A stretch of DNA of 64,000 nt, taken from the NCBI RefSeq assembly GCF_014302995.1, contig NZ_CP060295.1:992001-1056000 (forward strand), in the 5' to 3' direction. The stretch's first letter is position 1. The number at the start of each line of letters is the position of its first letter. This document shows positions 9,688 through 21,068 of this stretch, piece after piece. This DNA is from Variovorax sp. PAMC26660. Its GTDB lineage: Bacteria; Pseudomonadota; Gammaproteobacteria; Burkholderiales; Burkholderiaceae_C. Made by a program: the position numbers and the translations under genes. The notes beneath the pieces were generated by a model. That model made no database searches. It saw only the letters and a list, made by a program, of their open reading frames with translations, and was not told the DNA's origin.

Positions 9688-11259
9688 GTGCACGACTTCG
9701 ACGTCCTCATCGTCGGCAGCGGCCTCGCTGGCCTCTCCGCCGCGCTGCTGCTGGCCCCCACGCACCGCGTGGCCGTGCTGACCAAGCGCGCGCTGAACGA
9801 CGGCTCCAGCGCCTGGGCGCAGGGCGGCATTGCCGCGGTGCTGGCGGCGGGCGACAGCTTCGACGCGCATGTCGAAGACACGCTGGTGGCCGGCGCCGGC
9901 CTGTGCGACCCCGAGGCCACGCGCTTCGTGGTCGAGCACGCACCCGAAGCCATCGGCTGGCTGCGCGAGCTGGGCGTGCCCTTTTCCGAAGAAGGCGGCG
10001 GCCTGCACCTGACACGCGAAGGCGGCCACAGCCAGCGCCGCATCGTGCACGTGACCGACGCCACCGGCGCGGCCGTGCAGCAGGTGCTGATCGAGCGGGT
10101 GCGCCGCACGCCGAACATCACGCTGTTCGAGCACCACACGCTGGTCGACCTGGTCACCGGCACCAAGCTCGGCCTGAACGACCCGGCCTGCGTGGGCCTC
10201 TATGCGCTGGACGACGCCACCGACGAGGTGCTGAGCTTCCGCGCGCCGCACACCATCCTGGCGACGGGCGGCGCGGGCAAGGTGTACCTGTACACAACGA
10301 ATCCCGACACGGCCACCGGCGACGGCATTGCCGCAGCCTGGCGCGCCGGCTGCCGGGTGTCGAACATGGAGTTCATCCAGTTCCACCCGACCTGCCTTTA
10401 CCACCCGCATGCCAAGTCCTTCCTGATCAGCGAAGCGGTGCGCGGCGAAGGCGGCCTGCTGAAGTTGCCCGACGGCACGCGCTTCATGCCCAAGCATGAC
10501 GAGCGCGCCGAACTCGCGCCGCGCGACGTGGTGGCACGCGCCATCGACTTCGAGATGAAGAAGCACGGGCTCGATTGCGTGTACCTCGACATCTCGCACC
10601 AGCCCGCCGCGTTCCTGCAAGAGCACTTCCCCAACATCCTGGCGCGCTGCGCCGAGCTGGGCATCGACATCACGCGCGAGCCGATTCCGGTGGTGCCGGC
10701 CGCGCACTACACCTGTGGCGGTGTGCTGAGCGACCTGAGCGGCCGCACCGACGTGCCGGGCCTCTACGCCATCGGCGAAACCGCCTGCACCGGGCTGCAC
10801 GGTGCCAACCGGCTGGCCAGCAATTCGCTGGTCGAGTGCATGGTGTTCGCACGCGCCGCGGCAACGGCCATTGCCGAAGCGCCCGCGCATCGCACCGCCG
10901 CGCTGCCGGCCTGGGACGACAGCCGCGTCACCGACGCCGACGAGTCCGTCGTCATCTCGCATAACTGGGACGAGCTGCGCCGCTTCATGTGGGACTACGT
11001 GGGCATCGTGCGCACCAACAAGCGGCTGGAGCGCGCGAGCCATCGCATCGCGCTGCTGCAGGCCGAGATCCAGGAGTTCTATGCGAACTTCCACGTCACG
11101 CGCGACCTGCTGGAGTTGCGCAACCTCGTGCAGGTGGCCGAGCTGATCGTGCGCTCGGCCCAGGCACGCCACGAAAGCCGCGGGCTGCATTTCAGCCGCG
11201 ACTACCCTTCGCTCGCCGAGCCCACCGCACCGACCGTCCTGGTGCCGCCGGCCGGCTGA
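9688..11259 (+). CDS. nadB: L-aspartate oxidase
   Basis: 523 residues, normal for NadB. It oxidises L-aspartate to iminoaspartate with FAD, the first step of de novo NAD synthesis; NadA then makes quinolinate. The FAD-binding motif [14 protein letters not shown] is at the N-terminus, [12 protein letters not shown] follows near residue 40, and the HPTCLY and GGV active-site segments characteristic of the succinate dehydrogenase/NadB flavoprotein family are present. The GTG at 9688 is the start that leaves only three residues before the FAD strand; no ATG fits. The partners nadA and nadC are 3–5 kb away on the other strand. Confidence 0.95.
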   Translation: MHDFDVLIVGSGLAGLSAALLLAPTHRVAVLTKRALNDGSSAWAQGGIAAVLAAGDSFDAHVEDTLVAGAGLCDPEATRFVVEHAPEAIGWLRELGVPFSEEGGGLHLTREGGHSQRRIVHVTDATGAAVQQVLIERVRRTPNITLFEHHTLVDLVTGTKLGLNDPACVGLYALDDATDEVLSFRAPHTILATGGAGKVYLYTTNPDTATGDGIAAAWRAGCRVSNMEFIQFHPTCLYHPHAKSFLISEAVRGEGGLLKLPDGTRFMPKHDERAELAPRDVVARAIDFEMKKHGLDCVYLDISHQPAAFLQEHFPNILARCAELGIDITREPIPVVPAAHYTCGGVLSDLSGRTDVPGLYAIGETACTGLHGANRLASNSLVECMVFARAAATAIAEAPAHRTAALPAWDDSRVTDADESVVISHNWDELRRFMWDYVGIVRTNKRLERASHRIALLQAEIQEFYANFHVTRDLLELRNLVQVAELIVRSAQARHESRGLHFSRDYPSLAEPTAPTVLVPPAG

Positions 11260-11331
11260 CGACCCACCCGCTTTCATCTTCTGTCACCCAAGGATGCCCG
11301 GCCACCGACGCCCGCAGGGAGAAACCCAACC

Positions 11332-12231
11332 ATGTCGACCACCACAGCCACCGCCCTCCACACCGCCCCGCCGGCCTCGCCCTACGGCACGCTGCCACCG
11401 GCCTCACCGCCCGCGTCGCGCAAGCCGGTCAGCCTGCCGCGCCTGGCCGACATGCATGCGCGCGGCGAGAAGATCGCGATGCTGACCGCCTACGACGCCA
11501 CCTTCGCGGCCATGGCCGATGCGGCGGGCATCGACTGCCTGCTGGTCGGCGATTCGCTCGGCATGGTCTGCCAGGGCCTGAGCAGCACCGTGGGCGTGAG
11601 CCTGGACACCATGCGCTATCACACTGACAGCGTCTCGCGTGGCCTGCGCCGCGTGCAGGGCACAGCCTGGCTGATTGCCGACCTGCCCTTCGGCAGCTAC
11701 CAGGAATCGCGCGAACAGGCGCTGCGCAGCGCCACGGTGCTGATGCAGGCCGGCGCCCACATGGTCAAGCTCGAAGGCGGCGGCTGGACCACCGAGACGG
11801 TTCGCTTCCTGGTCGAGCGCGGCATCCCCGTGTGCGCGCACCTGGGCCTGACGCCGCAGACGGTGCATGCGCTGGGCGGCTACCGCGTGCAGGGCAAGGG
11901 CGATGAAGCCGCCGCCCTGCTCAAGCAGCAGGCCCATGCCCTGCAGGACGCGGGCGCGACGATGCTCGTGCTGGAGATGGTGCCGGCCGCGCTGGCCGCC
12001 CAACTCACGACCGAACTGACGCACTGCGCCACCATCGGCATCGGTGCCGGCAAGGCCACCGCCGGCCAGGTGCTGGTGTTGCACGACATGCTGGGCATCA
12101 ACCTCGGCCGCATGCCGAAGTTCGTGCGCAACTTCATGGCCGATTCTTCGAGCATCGCGCAGGCGCTTCAGACCTACGTGCATGCGGTGAAGGACGGCAG
12201 CTTTCCCGACGATCAACTTCACGCCTGGTAA
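11332..12231 (+). CDS. panB: 3-methyl-2-oxobutanoate hydroxymethyltransferase
   Basis: 299 residues. It converts 2-oxoisovalerate to ketopantoate using 5,10-methylene-tetrahydrofolate, an early step of pantothenate/CoA synthesis. The core from about residue 38 shows the magnesium and substrate loops [19 protein letters not shown] and [11 protein letters not shown], plus the VKLEGG segment. The first ~35 residues are a low-complexity Thr/Ala/Pro-rich extension not found in the ~265-residue enterobacterial enzyme; a later start would need a poor codon context. panC follows after 9 bp, so the genes form an operon. Confidence 0.95.
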   Translation: MSTTTATALHTAPPASPYGTLPPASPPASRKPVSLPRLADMHARGEKIAMLTAYDATFAAMADAAGIDCLLVGDSLGMVCQGLSSTVGVSLDTMRYHTDSVSRGLRRVQGTAWLIADLPFGSYQESREQALRSATVLMQAGAHMVKLEGGGWTTETVRFLVERGIPVCAHLGLTPQTVHALGGYRVQGKGDEAAALLKQQAHALQDAGATMLVLEMVPAALAAQLTTELTHCATIGIGAGKATAGQVLVLHDMLGINLGRMPKFVRNFMADSSSIAQALQTYVHAVKDGSFPDDQLHAW

Positions 12232-13715
<1,484 letters not shown>

Positions 13716-13750
13716 GTGACAGCCTTTATTTTTGAGTTTCTTTTTTGACG

Positions 13751-14113
13751 ATGCGCTTCACCATCAGCCAACGCTTTTTCTTCGATGCCGCTCACACGCT
13801 GAAGCGGGAGATCGAAGTCGAAGGCAGCCGCCGTATCCACGGCCACACGTACCACGCCGAAGTCTGGCTCGCAGGGGAGCGCGATCCGGTGACGGGGATG
13901 GTGATTGACCTGGGATTGCTGCGTCGGCGGCTGGAGGATGTGCGCGAGCTGCTCGACCATCACCTGCTGGACGACGTGGCGGGGTTGCATCCGCCGACGC
14001 TGGAAAACCTCTGTGTGTTCATTGCGGATGCGTTGCCGGATCTGCGGGCTTCACTGGCGCGTGTGAAGGTCTGGCGCGAGGCGCTCGGCGATTCCTGCAC
14101 CGTGGATTTCTAG
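13751..14113 (+). CDS. queD: QueD-family 6-carboxytetrahydropterin synthase-like protein, catalytic Cys replaced by Ser
   Basis: 120 residues from the ATG at 13751. The family converts dihydroneopterin triphosphate to 6-carboxy-tetrahydropterin, the substrate of QueE, which is encoded just upstream. Zinc ligands are visible at H15, H30 and H32 (FDAAH, then RRIHGH), and the LDHHLLDD and PTLENL segments are typical. In characterised QueD the cysteine four residues before the HGH motif is catalytic; here that position is S26 (GSRRIHGH). Cysteines remain only later in the chain. It may use another residue, do a related pterin reaction, or depend on a second queD elsewhere. Position next to queE favours the queuosine pathway. 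Confidence 0.8.
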   Translation: MRFTISQRFFFDAAHTLKREIEVEGSRRIHGHTYHAEVWLAGERDPVTGMVIDLGLLRRRLEDVRELLDHHLLDDVAGLHPPTLENLCVFIADALPDLRASLARVKVWREALGDSCTVDF

Positions 14114-14115
14114 GT

Positions 14116-14225
14116 CTTGCTCCCTCCCCTCCCGGGGGAGGGCTGGGGTGGGGGCAAGCGGCGTACCCATTGAGCGCTCTGCCCGCCCCCATCCCAACCT
14201 TCCCCCAGAGGGGGAAGGAGCAAGA
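14116..14225. repeat. Large G/C-rich inverted repeat between convergent queD and nadA
   Basis: Two ~40-bp arms (14116–14155 and 14185–14225) are imperfect inverse copies of each other around a 29-bp spacer. Each arm runs from CTTGCTCC through C-rich and G-rich blocks to GGGGTGGGGGC. Each arm also has its own small CCC/GGG hairpin. The element fills the space between two convergent genes and could act as a bidirectional terminator. A single related arm recurs at 50401–50446, so this is a dispersed family rather than a one-off terminator. Confidence 0.75.
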
Positions 14226-14230
14226 CAAGG

Positions 14231-15352
14231 TCAGGCTGCGCCGATGCCGGCGATCAAACTGCCGGGCGCCTGCCCGTTCTTCAGGCCTGCCGTGAACGCA
14301 AGCATCCGATCGATCGGCACACGCGCCCGCAGGCCCAACCCCGGGTCGACATGAATTTCGCCCGAGCCCGTTTCCAACGCATTCGCCAGCTCCACCAGCC
14401 CATTCATCGCCATCCAAGGGCAATGCGCGCAGCTCTTGCAGGTGCCGCCATTGCCAGCGGTCGGCGCTTCGATGAAAGTCTTGCCGGGGTTCAGCGTGCG
14501 CAGCTTGTGCAACATGCCGCTGTCGGTGGCGACGATGAATTCAGTGGCATCCATGCGCTGCGCCGCGTTCAGGATGGCCGAGGTGGAACCCACTGCATCG
14601 GCCAGCGCGATCACGTCGGACGGCGATTCCGGATGCACCAGCACCTTCGCCTTCGGATGCTCTTTCATGAGCAACTCAAGTTCGAGCGCCTTGAACTCGT
14701 CATGCACGATGCAGGCGCCGTTCCAGCTCACCATGTCGGCGCCGGTCTGGCGCTGGATGTAGTCGCCCAGGTGGCGGTCGGGGCCCCAGAGGATCTTCTG
14801 GCCGGCAGCGTGCAGCGCGTTCACCACGTCGAGCGCGCAGCTCGACGTGACCAGCCAGTCGGCGCGCGCCTTCACGGCCGCGCTGGTGTTGGCGTAGACC
14901 ACCACGGTGCGGTCAGGGTGCTGGTCGCAGAAGGCGCTGAATTCGTCGACGGGGCAGCCCAGGTCGAGCGAGCAATTGGCGTCCAGATCGGGCATCAGCA
15001 CGCGCTTTTCAGGCGAGAGGATCTTCGAGGTCTCGCCCATGAAACGCACGCCCGACACCACCAGCGTCTGCGCGGCATGGTCGCGGCCGAAGCGCGCCAT
15101 CTCAAGCGAATCGCTCACGATGCCGCCGGTTTCCTCGGCCAGGTCCTGCAGATCGGGGTGCACGTAGAAGTGCGACACCATCACCGCATTGCGCTCGCGC
15201 AGCAGGCGGCGAATGCGCTCCTTCAGCGCGATGCGTTCGTCCGGCAACGGCTCGGGCGGGACACGGGCCCAGGCATGGCGCGTGTCGCACACAGCGCCCT
15301 GCAGCATTGCGGGCTGCTCGTAGTCAACATCGATGACGAGAGAGGACGCCAT
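14231..15352 (-). CDS. nadA: Quinolinate synthase
   Basis: 373 residues. NadA condenses iminoaspartate (from NadB) with dihydroxyacetone phosphate to quinolinate and carries an oxygen-sensitive 4Fe-4S cluster. The three expected cluster cysteines lie in [17 protein letters not shown] and the C-terminal [13 protein letters not shown] segment. [18 protein letters not shown] near residue 60 and VHPESPSDV further on are family landmarks. It begins 7 bp downstream of nadC and is the last gene of the minus-strand block. The N-terminal ~45 residues before LKERIRRLL are variable in the family. Confidence 0.95.
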   Translation of the reverse strand: MASSLVIDVDYEQPAMLQGAVCDTRHAWARVPPEPLPDERIALKERIRRLLRERNAVMVSHFYVHPDLQDLAEETGGIVSDSLEMARFGRDHAAQTLVVSGVRFMGETSKILSPEKRVLMPDLDANCSLDLGCPVDEFSAFCDQHPDRTVVVYANTSAAVKARADWLVTSSCALDVVNALHAAGQKILWGPDRHLGDYIQRQTGADMVSWNGACIVHDEFKALELELLMKEHPKAKVLVHPESPSDVIALADAVGSTSAILNAAQRMDATEFIVATDSGMLHKLRTLNPGKTFIEAPTAGNGGTCKSCAHCPWMAMNGLVELANALETGSGEIHVDPGLGLRARVPIDRMLAFTAGLKNGQAPGSLIAGIGAA

Positions 15353-15359
15353 GCGTGGA

Positions 15360-16238
15360 TCAGCCTTCCTGGAAGCGCATCGAGAAATCGATGGCCTTCA
15401 CGTCCTTGGTCAACGCGCCGACCGAGATGCGGTCGACACCGGTCTCGGCCAGGGCGCGCAGGCCGTCGAGTGTGACGCCGCCCGAAATTTCGAGCACAGC
15501 CTTGCGGTCATTGCCCGCTTCGTCGTTGATGCGAACCGCCTCGCGCAGCGTGGGCAGGTCCATGTTGTCGAGCAGCACCATGCGCGCGCCGGCTTCCAGC
15601 GCCTCTTGCAACTGGGCGAGCGTTTCGACCTCGACCTCGACGAAAGCCGCGCGCCCGGCCACCGGCGCCACCGCGCGCAGGGCCGCAGCGACACCACCGG
15701 CTGCGGCGATGTGGTTTTCCTTGATGAGCACCGCGTCGTACAGGCCGATGCGATGGTTCAGGCCGCCGCCGGTACGCACCGCGTACTTCTGCGCCAGGCG
15801 CAGGCCCGGCAGGGTCTTGCGGGTGTCGACGATGCGGGCGCGGGTGCCTTTGATGGCATCGGAATAGACAGCCGTCTTGGTGGCGACGGCGCTCAGCAAT
15901 TGCAGGAAATTCAACGAGGTGCGCTCGGCCGTCAGCAGCGCGCGGGCGGCGCCTTCGATCTCCAGCACGGTCTGGTCGGCGGCGCAGCGCTCGCCTTCGC
16001 CGCACAGCCAGGTGATGCGGGCCTGCGGATCGAGCTGCCGCAGCGTGGCCTCGACCCAGGGCGCGCCGCACAGCACGGCGGATTCGCGCGCGAGCACGCG
16101 GGCACGGGCGCGGCGGTCGGGATCGACCAGCGAGGCGGTGAGGTCGCCGTCGGCGACGTCTTCCTGCAATGCACGCGTGGCATCGGCCAGGGCCAGCGCG
16201 GCCACGGCCGACGCAGAAAAATCAAAGCGAGGGCTCAT
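15360..16238 (-). CDS. nadC: Nicotinate-nucleotide diphosphorylase (carboxylating)
   Basis: 292 residues from the ATG at 16238, which gives [10 protein letters not shown]. The enzyme converts quinolinate and PRPP to nicotinate mononucleotide with loss of CO2. [15 protein letters not shown] near residue 25, [33 protein letters not shown] and LIKENHI carry the PRPP and quinolinate contacts. A longer open frame continues upstream into gpsA on the same strand but has no protein-like features. nadC sits 26 bp after gpsA and 7 bp before nadA, so nadC–nadA form an operon while nadB is separate on the other strand. Confidence 0.96.
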   Translation of the reverse strand: MSPRFDFSASAVAALALADATRALQEDVADGDLTASLVDPDRRARARVLARESAVLCGAPWVEATLRQLDPQARITWLCGEGERCAADQTVLEIEGAARALLTAERTSLNFLQLLSAVATKTAVYSDAIKGTRARIVDTRKTLPGLRLAQKYAVRTGGGLNHRIGLYDAVLIKENHIAAAGGVAAALRAVAPVAGRAAFVEVEVETLAQLQEALEAGARMVLLDNMDLPTLREAVRINDEAGNDRKAVLEISGGVTLDGLRALAETGVDRISVGALTKDVKAIDFSMRFQEG

Positions 16239-16264
16239 GGCTCTTTTTGTCTTCAGCAGTCTTG

Positions 16265-17308
16265 TCAGGGGGAATGGTGGGGGTTCGCCGCGGCCGCGCC
16301 GGGCTGAACCGATTCGGGCACCGGGTCGCGGCCAGTCAGCGCAGCGACGGCGTCTTTGGCGCTCACACGGCCGTCGAGCAGCGCGACCACGCCTTCGGCG
16401 ATAGGCATTTCGATGCCCAGGCCGCGAGCACGCTGCACCACGGTGCGCGCGCAGTACACGCCTTCGGCCACGTGGCCCAGCGAAGCAACGGCCTGCGCCA
16501 GCGTGTGGCCCTGGGCCAGCAGCAGGCCGACCTTGCGGTTGCGCGACAGGTCGCCGGTCGATGTCAGCACGAGATCGCCGAGCCCCGAAAGGCCCATGAA
16601 GGTCTCGGCCCGCGCACCGAGCGCCAGGCCGAAGCGCGTCATTTCGGCCAGGCCCCGCGTGATGAGCGCCGCACGGGCATTGAGCCCCAGCGCGAGGCCG
16701 TCGCACAGGCCGGTGGCAATGGCGAGCACGTTCTTGACCGCGCCGCCGACCTCCACGCCCACGATGTCGTCGTTGGCGTAGACGCGCAGCGCCGGACCGT
16801 GGAAGGCGTCGACCAGGGCATCGCGCACTGCCGCATGCGGGCTGGCGGCCACCAGCGCGGTCGGCCGCCCTTCGGCGACCTCTTGCGCAAAGCTGGGGCC
16901 ACTGAGCACGCCCGCTCTTAAATCAGGAGCAACCTGCGCCCATATTTCGTGGGCAAGCAGGCCGAAGGATGTGGGGGATGTGTCGAGCGCGGGTTCGACG
17001 CCCTTGCACAGCCACGCCACTGGCGCGGTCGTGCCGCGCAGTGCAATGAGCTGTTGGCGCAGGGCGGCCATGGGCGTGGCCACGATGACGAGGTCGGCGC
17101 CGGCCTGCGCCTGCCGGATGTCGCCCGCACGAACGACGAGCGAGGCCGGCAGTGCCAGCCCCGGCAGGTAGCGGGTGTTTTCGCGCGCCTTCAAAATGGC
17201 ATCAGCCTGGGCCGCATCGCGCGCCCAGAGCGTGACCTCGTGGCGAGTTGCCGCGTTGACGGCGACTGCCGTGCCCCAGGCACCGGCGCCATGAACGCAG
17301 ATCTTCAT
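16265..17308 (-). CDS. gpsA: Glycerol-3-phosphate dehydrogenase [NAD(P)+]
   Basis: 347 residues. It reduces dihydroxyacetone phosphate to sn-glycerol 3-phosphate for phospholipid synthesis. The NAD-binding motif [12 protein letters not shown] is at the N-terminus, NTRYLPG near residue 45, the conserved lysine in WLCKGVE, and the C-terminal [11 protein letters not shown] and NRKVG segments that hold the substrate-site residues. secB lies 25 bp upstream in the same direction; the order secB–gpsA matches enterobacteria. The last ~15 residues are Pro/Ala-rich and likely disordered. Confidence 0.96.
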   Translation of the reverse strand: MKICVHGAGAWGTAVAVNAATRHEVTLWARDAAQADAILKARENTRYLPGLALPASLVVRAGDIRQAQAGADLVIVATPMAALRQQLIALRGTTAPVAWLCKGVEPALDTSPTSFGLLAHEIWAQVAPDLRAGVLSGPSFAQEVAEGRPTALVAASPHAAVRDALVDAFHGPALRVYANDDIVGVEVGGAVKNVLAIATGLCDGLALGLNARAALITRGLAEMTRFGLALGARAETFMGLSGLGDLVLTSTGDLSRNRKVGLLLAQGHTLAQAVASLGHVAEGVYCARTVVQRARGLGIEMPIAEGVVALLDGRVSAKDAVAALTGRDPVPESVQPGAAAANPHHSP

Positions 17309-17333
17309 CGGCGTTGGTGGCGTTGTGCCGTGT

Positions 17334-17798
17334 TTACTGCGTGACGATCGACGAGGGCTGGCCGGCGGCCTGCGCCTGCTGCTGCTCGTACATCGCCTGG
17401 AAGTTGATTTCGGCGAGGTGCACGGGCGGGAAGCCGCCGCGCTGGATCACGTCGGCGACGTTGCCGCGCAGGTACGGGTAGACGATTTGCGGGCAGGCGA
17501 TGCCGAGAATGGCGCCCATCTGGTCTTCCGGCAGGTTGCGGATTTCAAAGATGCCGGCTTGCTTGGCTTCGACCAGGAACACGGTCTTCTCGCCGATCTT
17601 GGTCTGCACGGTGGCCGACACGGTGATCTCGAAGATGCCGTCGGTCACGGGCTGGGCGTCCACGCCGAGCTGGATGTCGACGGTGGGCTGCTCCTGCTCC
17701 AGCAGGATCGCGGGCGAATTGGGTTGTTCGAGCGACAGGTCCTTGAGGTAGACGCGCTGGATCTGGAACACGGGATCTTGGGCTTGCTGGTCGGCCAT
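17334..17798 (-). CDS. secB: Protein-export chaperone SecB
   Basis: 154 residues from the ATG at 17798. SecB binds unfolded preproteins as a tetramer and hands them to SecA. Recognisable segments are [19 protein letters not shown] (residues ~12–30), [23 protein letters not shown], and the [10 protein letters not shown] and [13 protein letters not shown] motifs. An in-frame start seven codons upstream exists, but the ATG giving [11 protein letters not shown] is standard. A 127-bp gap separates it from grxC. Confidence 0.97.
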   Translation of the reverse strand: MADQQAQDPVFQIQRVYLKDLSLEQPNSPAILLEQEQPTVDIQLGVDAQPVTDGIFEITVSATVQTKIGEKTVFLVEAKQAGIFEIRNLPEDQMGAILGIACPQIVYPYLRGNVADVIQRGGFPPVHLAEINFQAMYEQQQAQAAGQPSSIVTQ

Positions 17799-17925
17799 GG
17801 CTGAACTTTCGAGGATCAAAACAATGCCCGCCGGGGAGAGGTTCCCGCAGCGGGCTGCAGATGAATGAGCAAAGGATTATCGCCCTACCGCCGGACCACT
17901 TTCGTGACGGCGGCCGCTTTGTGTT

Positions 17926-18186
17926 TCAGGCGCCCTGGAGCAATGGCACGAGGCCGCCCCGGCTGTCGAGCGCCACCAGGTCGTCGCAGCCACCGACATG
18001 GGTGTCGCCGATGAAGATCTGCGGCACCGTGCGGCGCTGGGTGATCTCCATCATGGTGCTGCGGGCCTGGGGGTCGGTGTCGATGCGGATCTCTTCGATC
18101 TGCTCGACGCCCTTGGACTTGAGGATTTGCTTCGCACGCGTGCAGTAGGGGCAAACGGCGGTGGTGTACATCTTGACTGCTTGCAT
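17926..18186 (-). CDS. grxC: Glutaredoxin 3
   Basis: 86 residues. A thioltransferase that reduces disulfides and glutathione mixed disulfides. The active site CPYC is at residues 12–15, with the TVPQIFIG cis-proline loop and GGCDDLVAL glutathione-binding segment. It sits between the rhodanese gene and secB in the same direction, the order also seen in enterobacteria. The product is cytoplasmic. Confidence 0.96.
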   Translation of the reverse strand: MQAVKMYTTAVCPYCTRAKQILKSKGVEQIEEIRIDTDPQARSTMMEITQRRTVPQIFIGDTHVGGCDDLVALDSRGGLVPLLQGA

Positions 18187-18206
18187 GCTCTTTACCTTGG
18201 GAAGCT

Positions 18207-18623
18207 TCAGGCCTTTTCAACGGGCAGGTTAGCGTCTTTCCAGGCCTTGAGCCCGCCAGCGACCGCTTGGGCCTGCTCGTAGCCGAGCTTCTTGGCCACG
18301 GCGACGGCGCGCTGGGCGCGGGCACCGGTGGCGCATACCAGCAGCAGCGGCACGGTCTTGTTCTTGACCGCGCCGGCCAGCTTTTCTTCGAGCTGGTTCA
18401 GGGGAACGTTCTTCGCACCGATCATGTGGCCGGTGGCGAATTCTTCCGCCTCGCGCACGTCGACCAGCACGGCGCGTTCGCGGTTGATGAGCTGCACGGC
18501 GCCCTGGGCCGTGAGCGTTCCACCGCCCGCTCCCCGCACCAGCGGCCACGCCAGCATGGCACCGGAGCTGAGCGCGATCAGGATCAGCATCCAGTTCGCG
18601 GTGACGAATTCGATCAATTTCAC
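18207..18623 (-). CDS. Membrane-anchored rhodanese-like sulfurtransferase (YibN-like)
   Basis: 138 residues from a GTG at 18623, chosen because an AGGAA ribosome site lies about 9 bases before it and because it gives [13 protein letters not shown], the start of an N-terminal membrane helix (residues ~10–28). The rhodanese domain follows (residues 38–135) with catalytic cysteine C97 in the loop [29 protein letters not shown] is the family N-terminal motif. In enterobacteria yibN precedes grxC–secB–gpsA, the same order as here. The sulfur acceptor is unknown. Confidence 0.88.
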   Translation of the reverse strand: MKLIEFVTANWMLILIALSSGAMLAWPLVRGAGGGTLTAQGAVQLINRERAVLVDVREAEEFATGHMIGAKNVPLNQLEEKLAGAVKNKTVPLLLVCATGARAQRAVAVAKKLGYEQAQAVAGGLKAWKDANLPVEKA

Positions 18624-18696
18624 GGGGGGTTCCTTGAATGGCAAACCGGGGATTTTAGAATGCGAGGTTTCGCAAGCGCAGCCAAAGGCCTCCCAC

Positions 18697-19440
18697 ATGC
18701 ACAAACTGGTACTGATCCGTCACGGCGAATCGACCTGGAATCTCGAAAACCGCTTCACCGGATGGACGGACGTCGACCTGACCGAGACTGGCGTGGCGCA
18801 GGCCAAGCAGGCCGGCCGGCTGCTCAAGGCCGAGGGGTACGACTTCGACGTCGCCTACACCAGCGTGCTCAAGCGCGCCACCCGCACCCTGTGGCACACG
18901 CTCGACGAACTCGACCGCACCTGGCTGCCCGTGGTGCACTCCTGGCGCCTGAACGAGCGCCACTACGGCGGCCTGCAGGGCCTGAACAAGGCCGAGACCG
19001 CCAAGAAGTACGGCGACGAGCAGGTGCTGGTCTGGCGCCGCAGCTACGGCACCCCGCCGCCCCCGCTGGAAGCCGACGACCCGCGCAGCGAGCGCGGCGA
19101 CGTGCGCTACGCCAAGCTGTCGCCCGAGCAGATTCCGCTCACCGAATGCCTGAAGGACACGGTGGCGCGCGTGCTGCCGTTCTGGAACGAATCGATGGCG
19201 CCGGCCATCCGCACCGGGCGCCGCCTGGTGGTGGCGGCCCACGGCAACTCGATCCGGGCGCTGGTGAAGTACCTCGACGGCGTCTCGGACGACGCCATCG
19301 TCGGCCTGAACATCCCGAACGGCATTCCGCTGGTCTACGAGCTCGACGACGACCTCAAGCCGCTGCGGCACTACTATCTCGGCGACGCCGCCGCAGCCGA
19401 ACAGGCCGCCGCCGCGGTGGCCTCGCAAGGCAAAGGCTGA
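18697..19440 (+). CDS. gpmA: 2,3-bisphosphoglycerate-dependent phosphoglycerate mutase
   Basis: 247 residues. It interconverts 3- and 2-phosphoglycerate in glycolysis and gluconeogenesis through a phosphohistidine. The catalytic H9 is in [26 protein letters not shown] is typical of the dPGM family, and the second histidine is in VVAAHGNS. The C-terminal ~20 residues are alanine-rich. It is divergent from the rhodanese gene with 73 bp between starts. The tail-specific protease gene follows after 101 bp. Confidence 0.96.
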   Translation: MHKLVLIRHGESTWNLENRFTGWTDVDLTETGVAQAKQAGRLLKAEGYDFDVAYTSVLKRATRTLWHTLDELDRTWLPVVHSWRLNERHYGGLQGLNKAETAKKYGDEQVLVWRRSYGTPPPPLEADDPRSERGDVRYAKLSPEQIPLTECLKDTVARVLPFWNESMAPAIRTGRRLVVAAHGNSIRALVKYLDGVSDDAIVGLNIPNGIPLVYELDDDLKPLRHYYLGDAAAAEQAAAAVASQGKG

Positions 19441-19541
19441 AAGAAAACCCCGCTTGCCGGCTCCCCCGTGGAACCCCGGCAAACAAATTGCTTCCAAGCT
19501 GTGTATATTGGTTCGACAGCCGCCGACAAGGACAACCACTC

Positions 19542-20987
19542 ATGATGGGCCAGAAACTGAAGATCACCGGCTGGGTCGCCGCCGGCGCCGTAGCTGGCGT
19601 CCTGACCACCGTCTCGTTGCAGACGGTCGCACGCGGATCGCTTGCGCCGCTCCCGCTCGAGGAATTGCAGCAGCTCGCTGCCGTCTTCGGCATGGTCAAG
19701 AGCGACTACGTCGAACCGGTCGACGAGAAAAAGCTCATTTCCGATGCAATTTCCGGCATGGTCGCCGGGCTCGACCCGCATTCCCAGTACTTCGACAAGA
19801 AGTCCTTCAAGGAATTCCGGGAAGGCACCACCGGCCGATTCGTCGGCGTGGGCATCGAGATTTCGCAGGAAGACGGCCTCATCAAGGTCGTCTCGCCCAT
19901 CGAAGGCTCCCCGGCCTTCCGTGCCGGCCTCAAGCCCAATGACCTGATCACCAAGATCGACGACACCGCCGTGCGCGGCCTGTCGCTGAACGAAGCGGTC
20001 AAGCGCATGCGCGGCGAAGCCAACACCAAGGTGCTGCTGACCATCTTCCGCAAGGACGAGAGCCGCACCTTCCCGGTCACGATCACGCGCGAGGAAATTC
20101 GCACGCAGTCGGTCCGCGGCAAGATCATGGAGCCGGGCTACGGCTGGATCCGCCTGTCGCAATTCCAGGAACGCACTGTCGAAGACTTCGTCAAGAAGAT
20201 CGACGAGATGTACAAGGAAGACCCGAACCTCAAGGGCCTGGTGCTCGACCTGCGCAATGACCCAGGCGGCCTGCTCGACGCGGCCGTGGCGGTGTCTTCG
20301 GCCTTCCTGCCCGAGAACGTCACGGTGGTGACCACCGACGGCCAGCTGGCCGAAAGCAAGTCGGTCTACAAGGCGGCCCCCGAGTACTACCAGCGCCGCT
20401 CAGGCAGCGACCCGCTGCGCAGCCTGCCTGCGGCCCTGAAGACCGTGCCGCTGGTGATCCTGGTGAACGAAGGCTCGGCCTCCGCCAGCGAAATCGTGGC
20501 GGGCGCGCTGCAGGACCACAAGCGCGGCATCGTCATGGGCAGCCAGACCTTCGGCAAGGGCTCGGTGCAGACGGTTCGCCCGCTCGGCCCGGACACCGGC
20601 CTGAAGATCACCACGGCGCGCTACTACACGCCAAGCGGCACCTCGATCCAGGCCAAGGGCATCGTGCCCAACGTGCTGGTCGACGAAAGCGCCGAGGGCA
20701 GCCCCTTCGCCGCCCTGCGCATGCGGGAAGCCGATCTCGAAAAGCATCTGGCCAGCGGCCAGGGCCCCGAGACCAAGGACCCGGAACGCGAAAAGGCCCG
20801 CGACGAAGCCCGCAAGCGCCTCGAGGAAGAGGCCAAGAAGCCGCCGCAGGACCGCAAGGTGCCCGAATTCGGTACCGACAAGGACTTCCCGCTGGTGCAG
20901 GCGCTCAACCGCCTGAAGGGCCAGCCGGTGCTGGTCAGCAAGACGCAGGTGATCGTCGACAACAAGGAAGAGAAGAAGGAAAACTGA
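19542..20987 (+). CDS. Carboxy-terminal processing (tail-specific) protease, S41 family
   Basis: 481 residues starting at the first of two adjacent ATGs (19542, 19545) behind an AAGGA site. An N-terminal membrane/signal helix (residues 8–30) exports it to the periplasm. Order of domains: N-terminal helices (DYVEPVDEKKLI), PDZ (about 95–175, GVGIEISQEDGLIKVVSPIEGSPA), and the protease core with the Ser in NEGSASASEIVAGALQ and the Lys in FGKGSVQT. The C-terminal ~90 residues are highly charged, rich in E/K/R, and likely form a helix. It cleaves proteins at C-terminal tails; the substrate is unknown. Confidence 0.93.
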   Translation: MMGQKLKITGWVAAGAVAGVLTTVSLQTVARGSLAPLPLEELQQLAAVFGMVKSDYVEPVDEKKLISDAISGMVAGLDPHSQYFDKKSFKEFREGTTGRFVGVGIEISQEDGLIKVVSPIEGSPAFRAGLKPNDLITKIDDTAVRGLSLNEAVKRMRGEANTKVLLTIFRKDESRTFPVTITREEIRTQSVRGKIMEPGYGWIRLSQFQERTVEDFVKKIDEMYKEDPNLKGLVLDLRNDPGGLLDAAVAVSSAFLPENVTVVTTDGQLAESKSVYKAAPEYYQRRSGSDPLRSLPAALKTVPLVILVNEGSASASEIVAGALQDHKRGIVMGSQTFGKGSVQTVRPLGPDTGLKITTARYYTPSGTSIQAKGIVPNVLVDESAEGSPFAALRMREADLEKHLASGQGPETKDPEREKARDEARKRLEEEAKKPPQDRKVPEFGTDKDFPLVQALNRLKGQPVLVSKTQVIVDNKEEKKEN

Positions 20988-21068
20988 AGCCGGTGACCGG
21001 ACCGCACGCACAGTGCGGTTCGCGCCGTCAACGGTTTCGCTTCTTCATTCGCGAGAACCGAAGCGCGC

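Noticed and set aside
8503..11277. Long minus-strand open frame extending upstream from the BamE-like gene across scpA and nadB
   Set aside because: Only the last 168 residues look like a protein; the rest is antisense to two well-supported genes.
18267..19541. Open frame continuing upstream of the tail-specific protease through gpmA
   Set aside because: The protease has a clear start with signal helix and ribosome site at 19542; the upstream part is gpmA out of frame.
21000..21020. Hairpin ACCGCAC/GTGCGGT after the protease gene as a terminator
   Set aside because: Stem is only about 7 bp and no T-tract follows.
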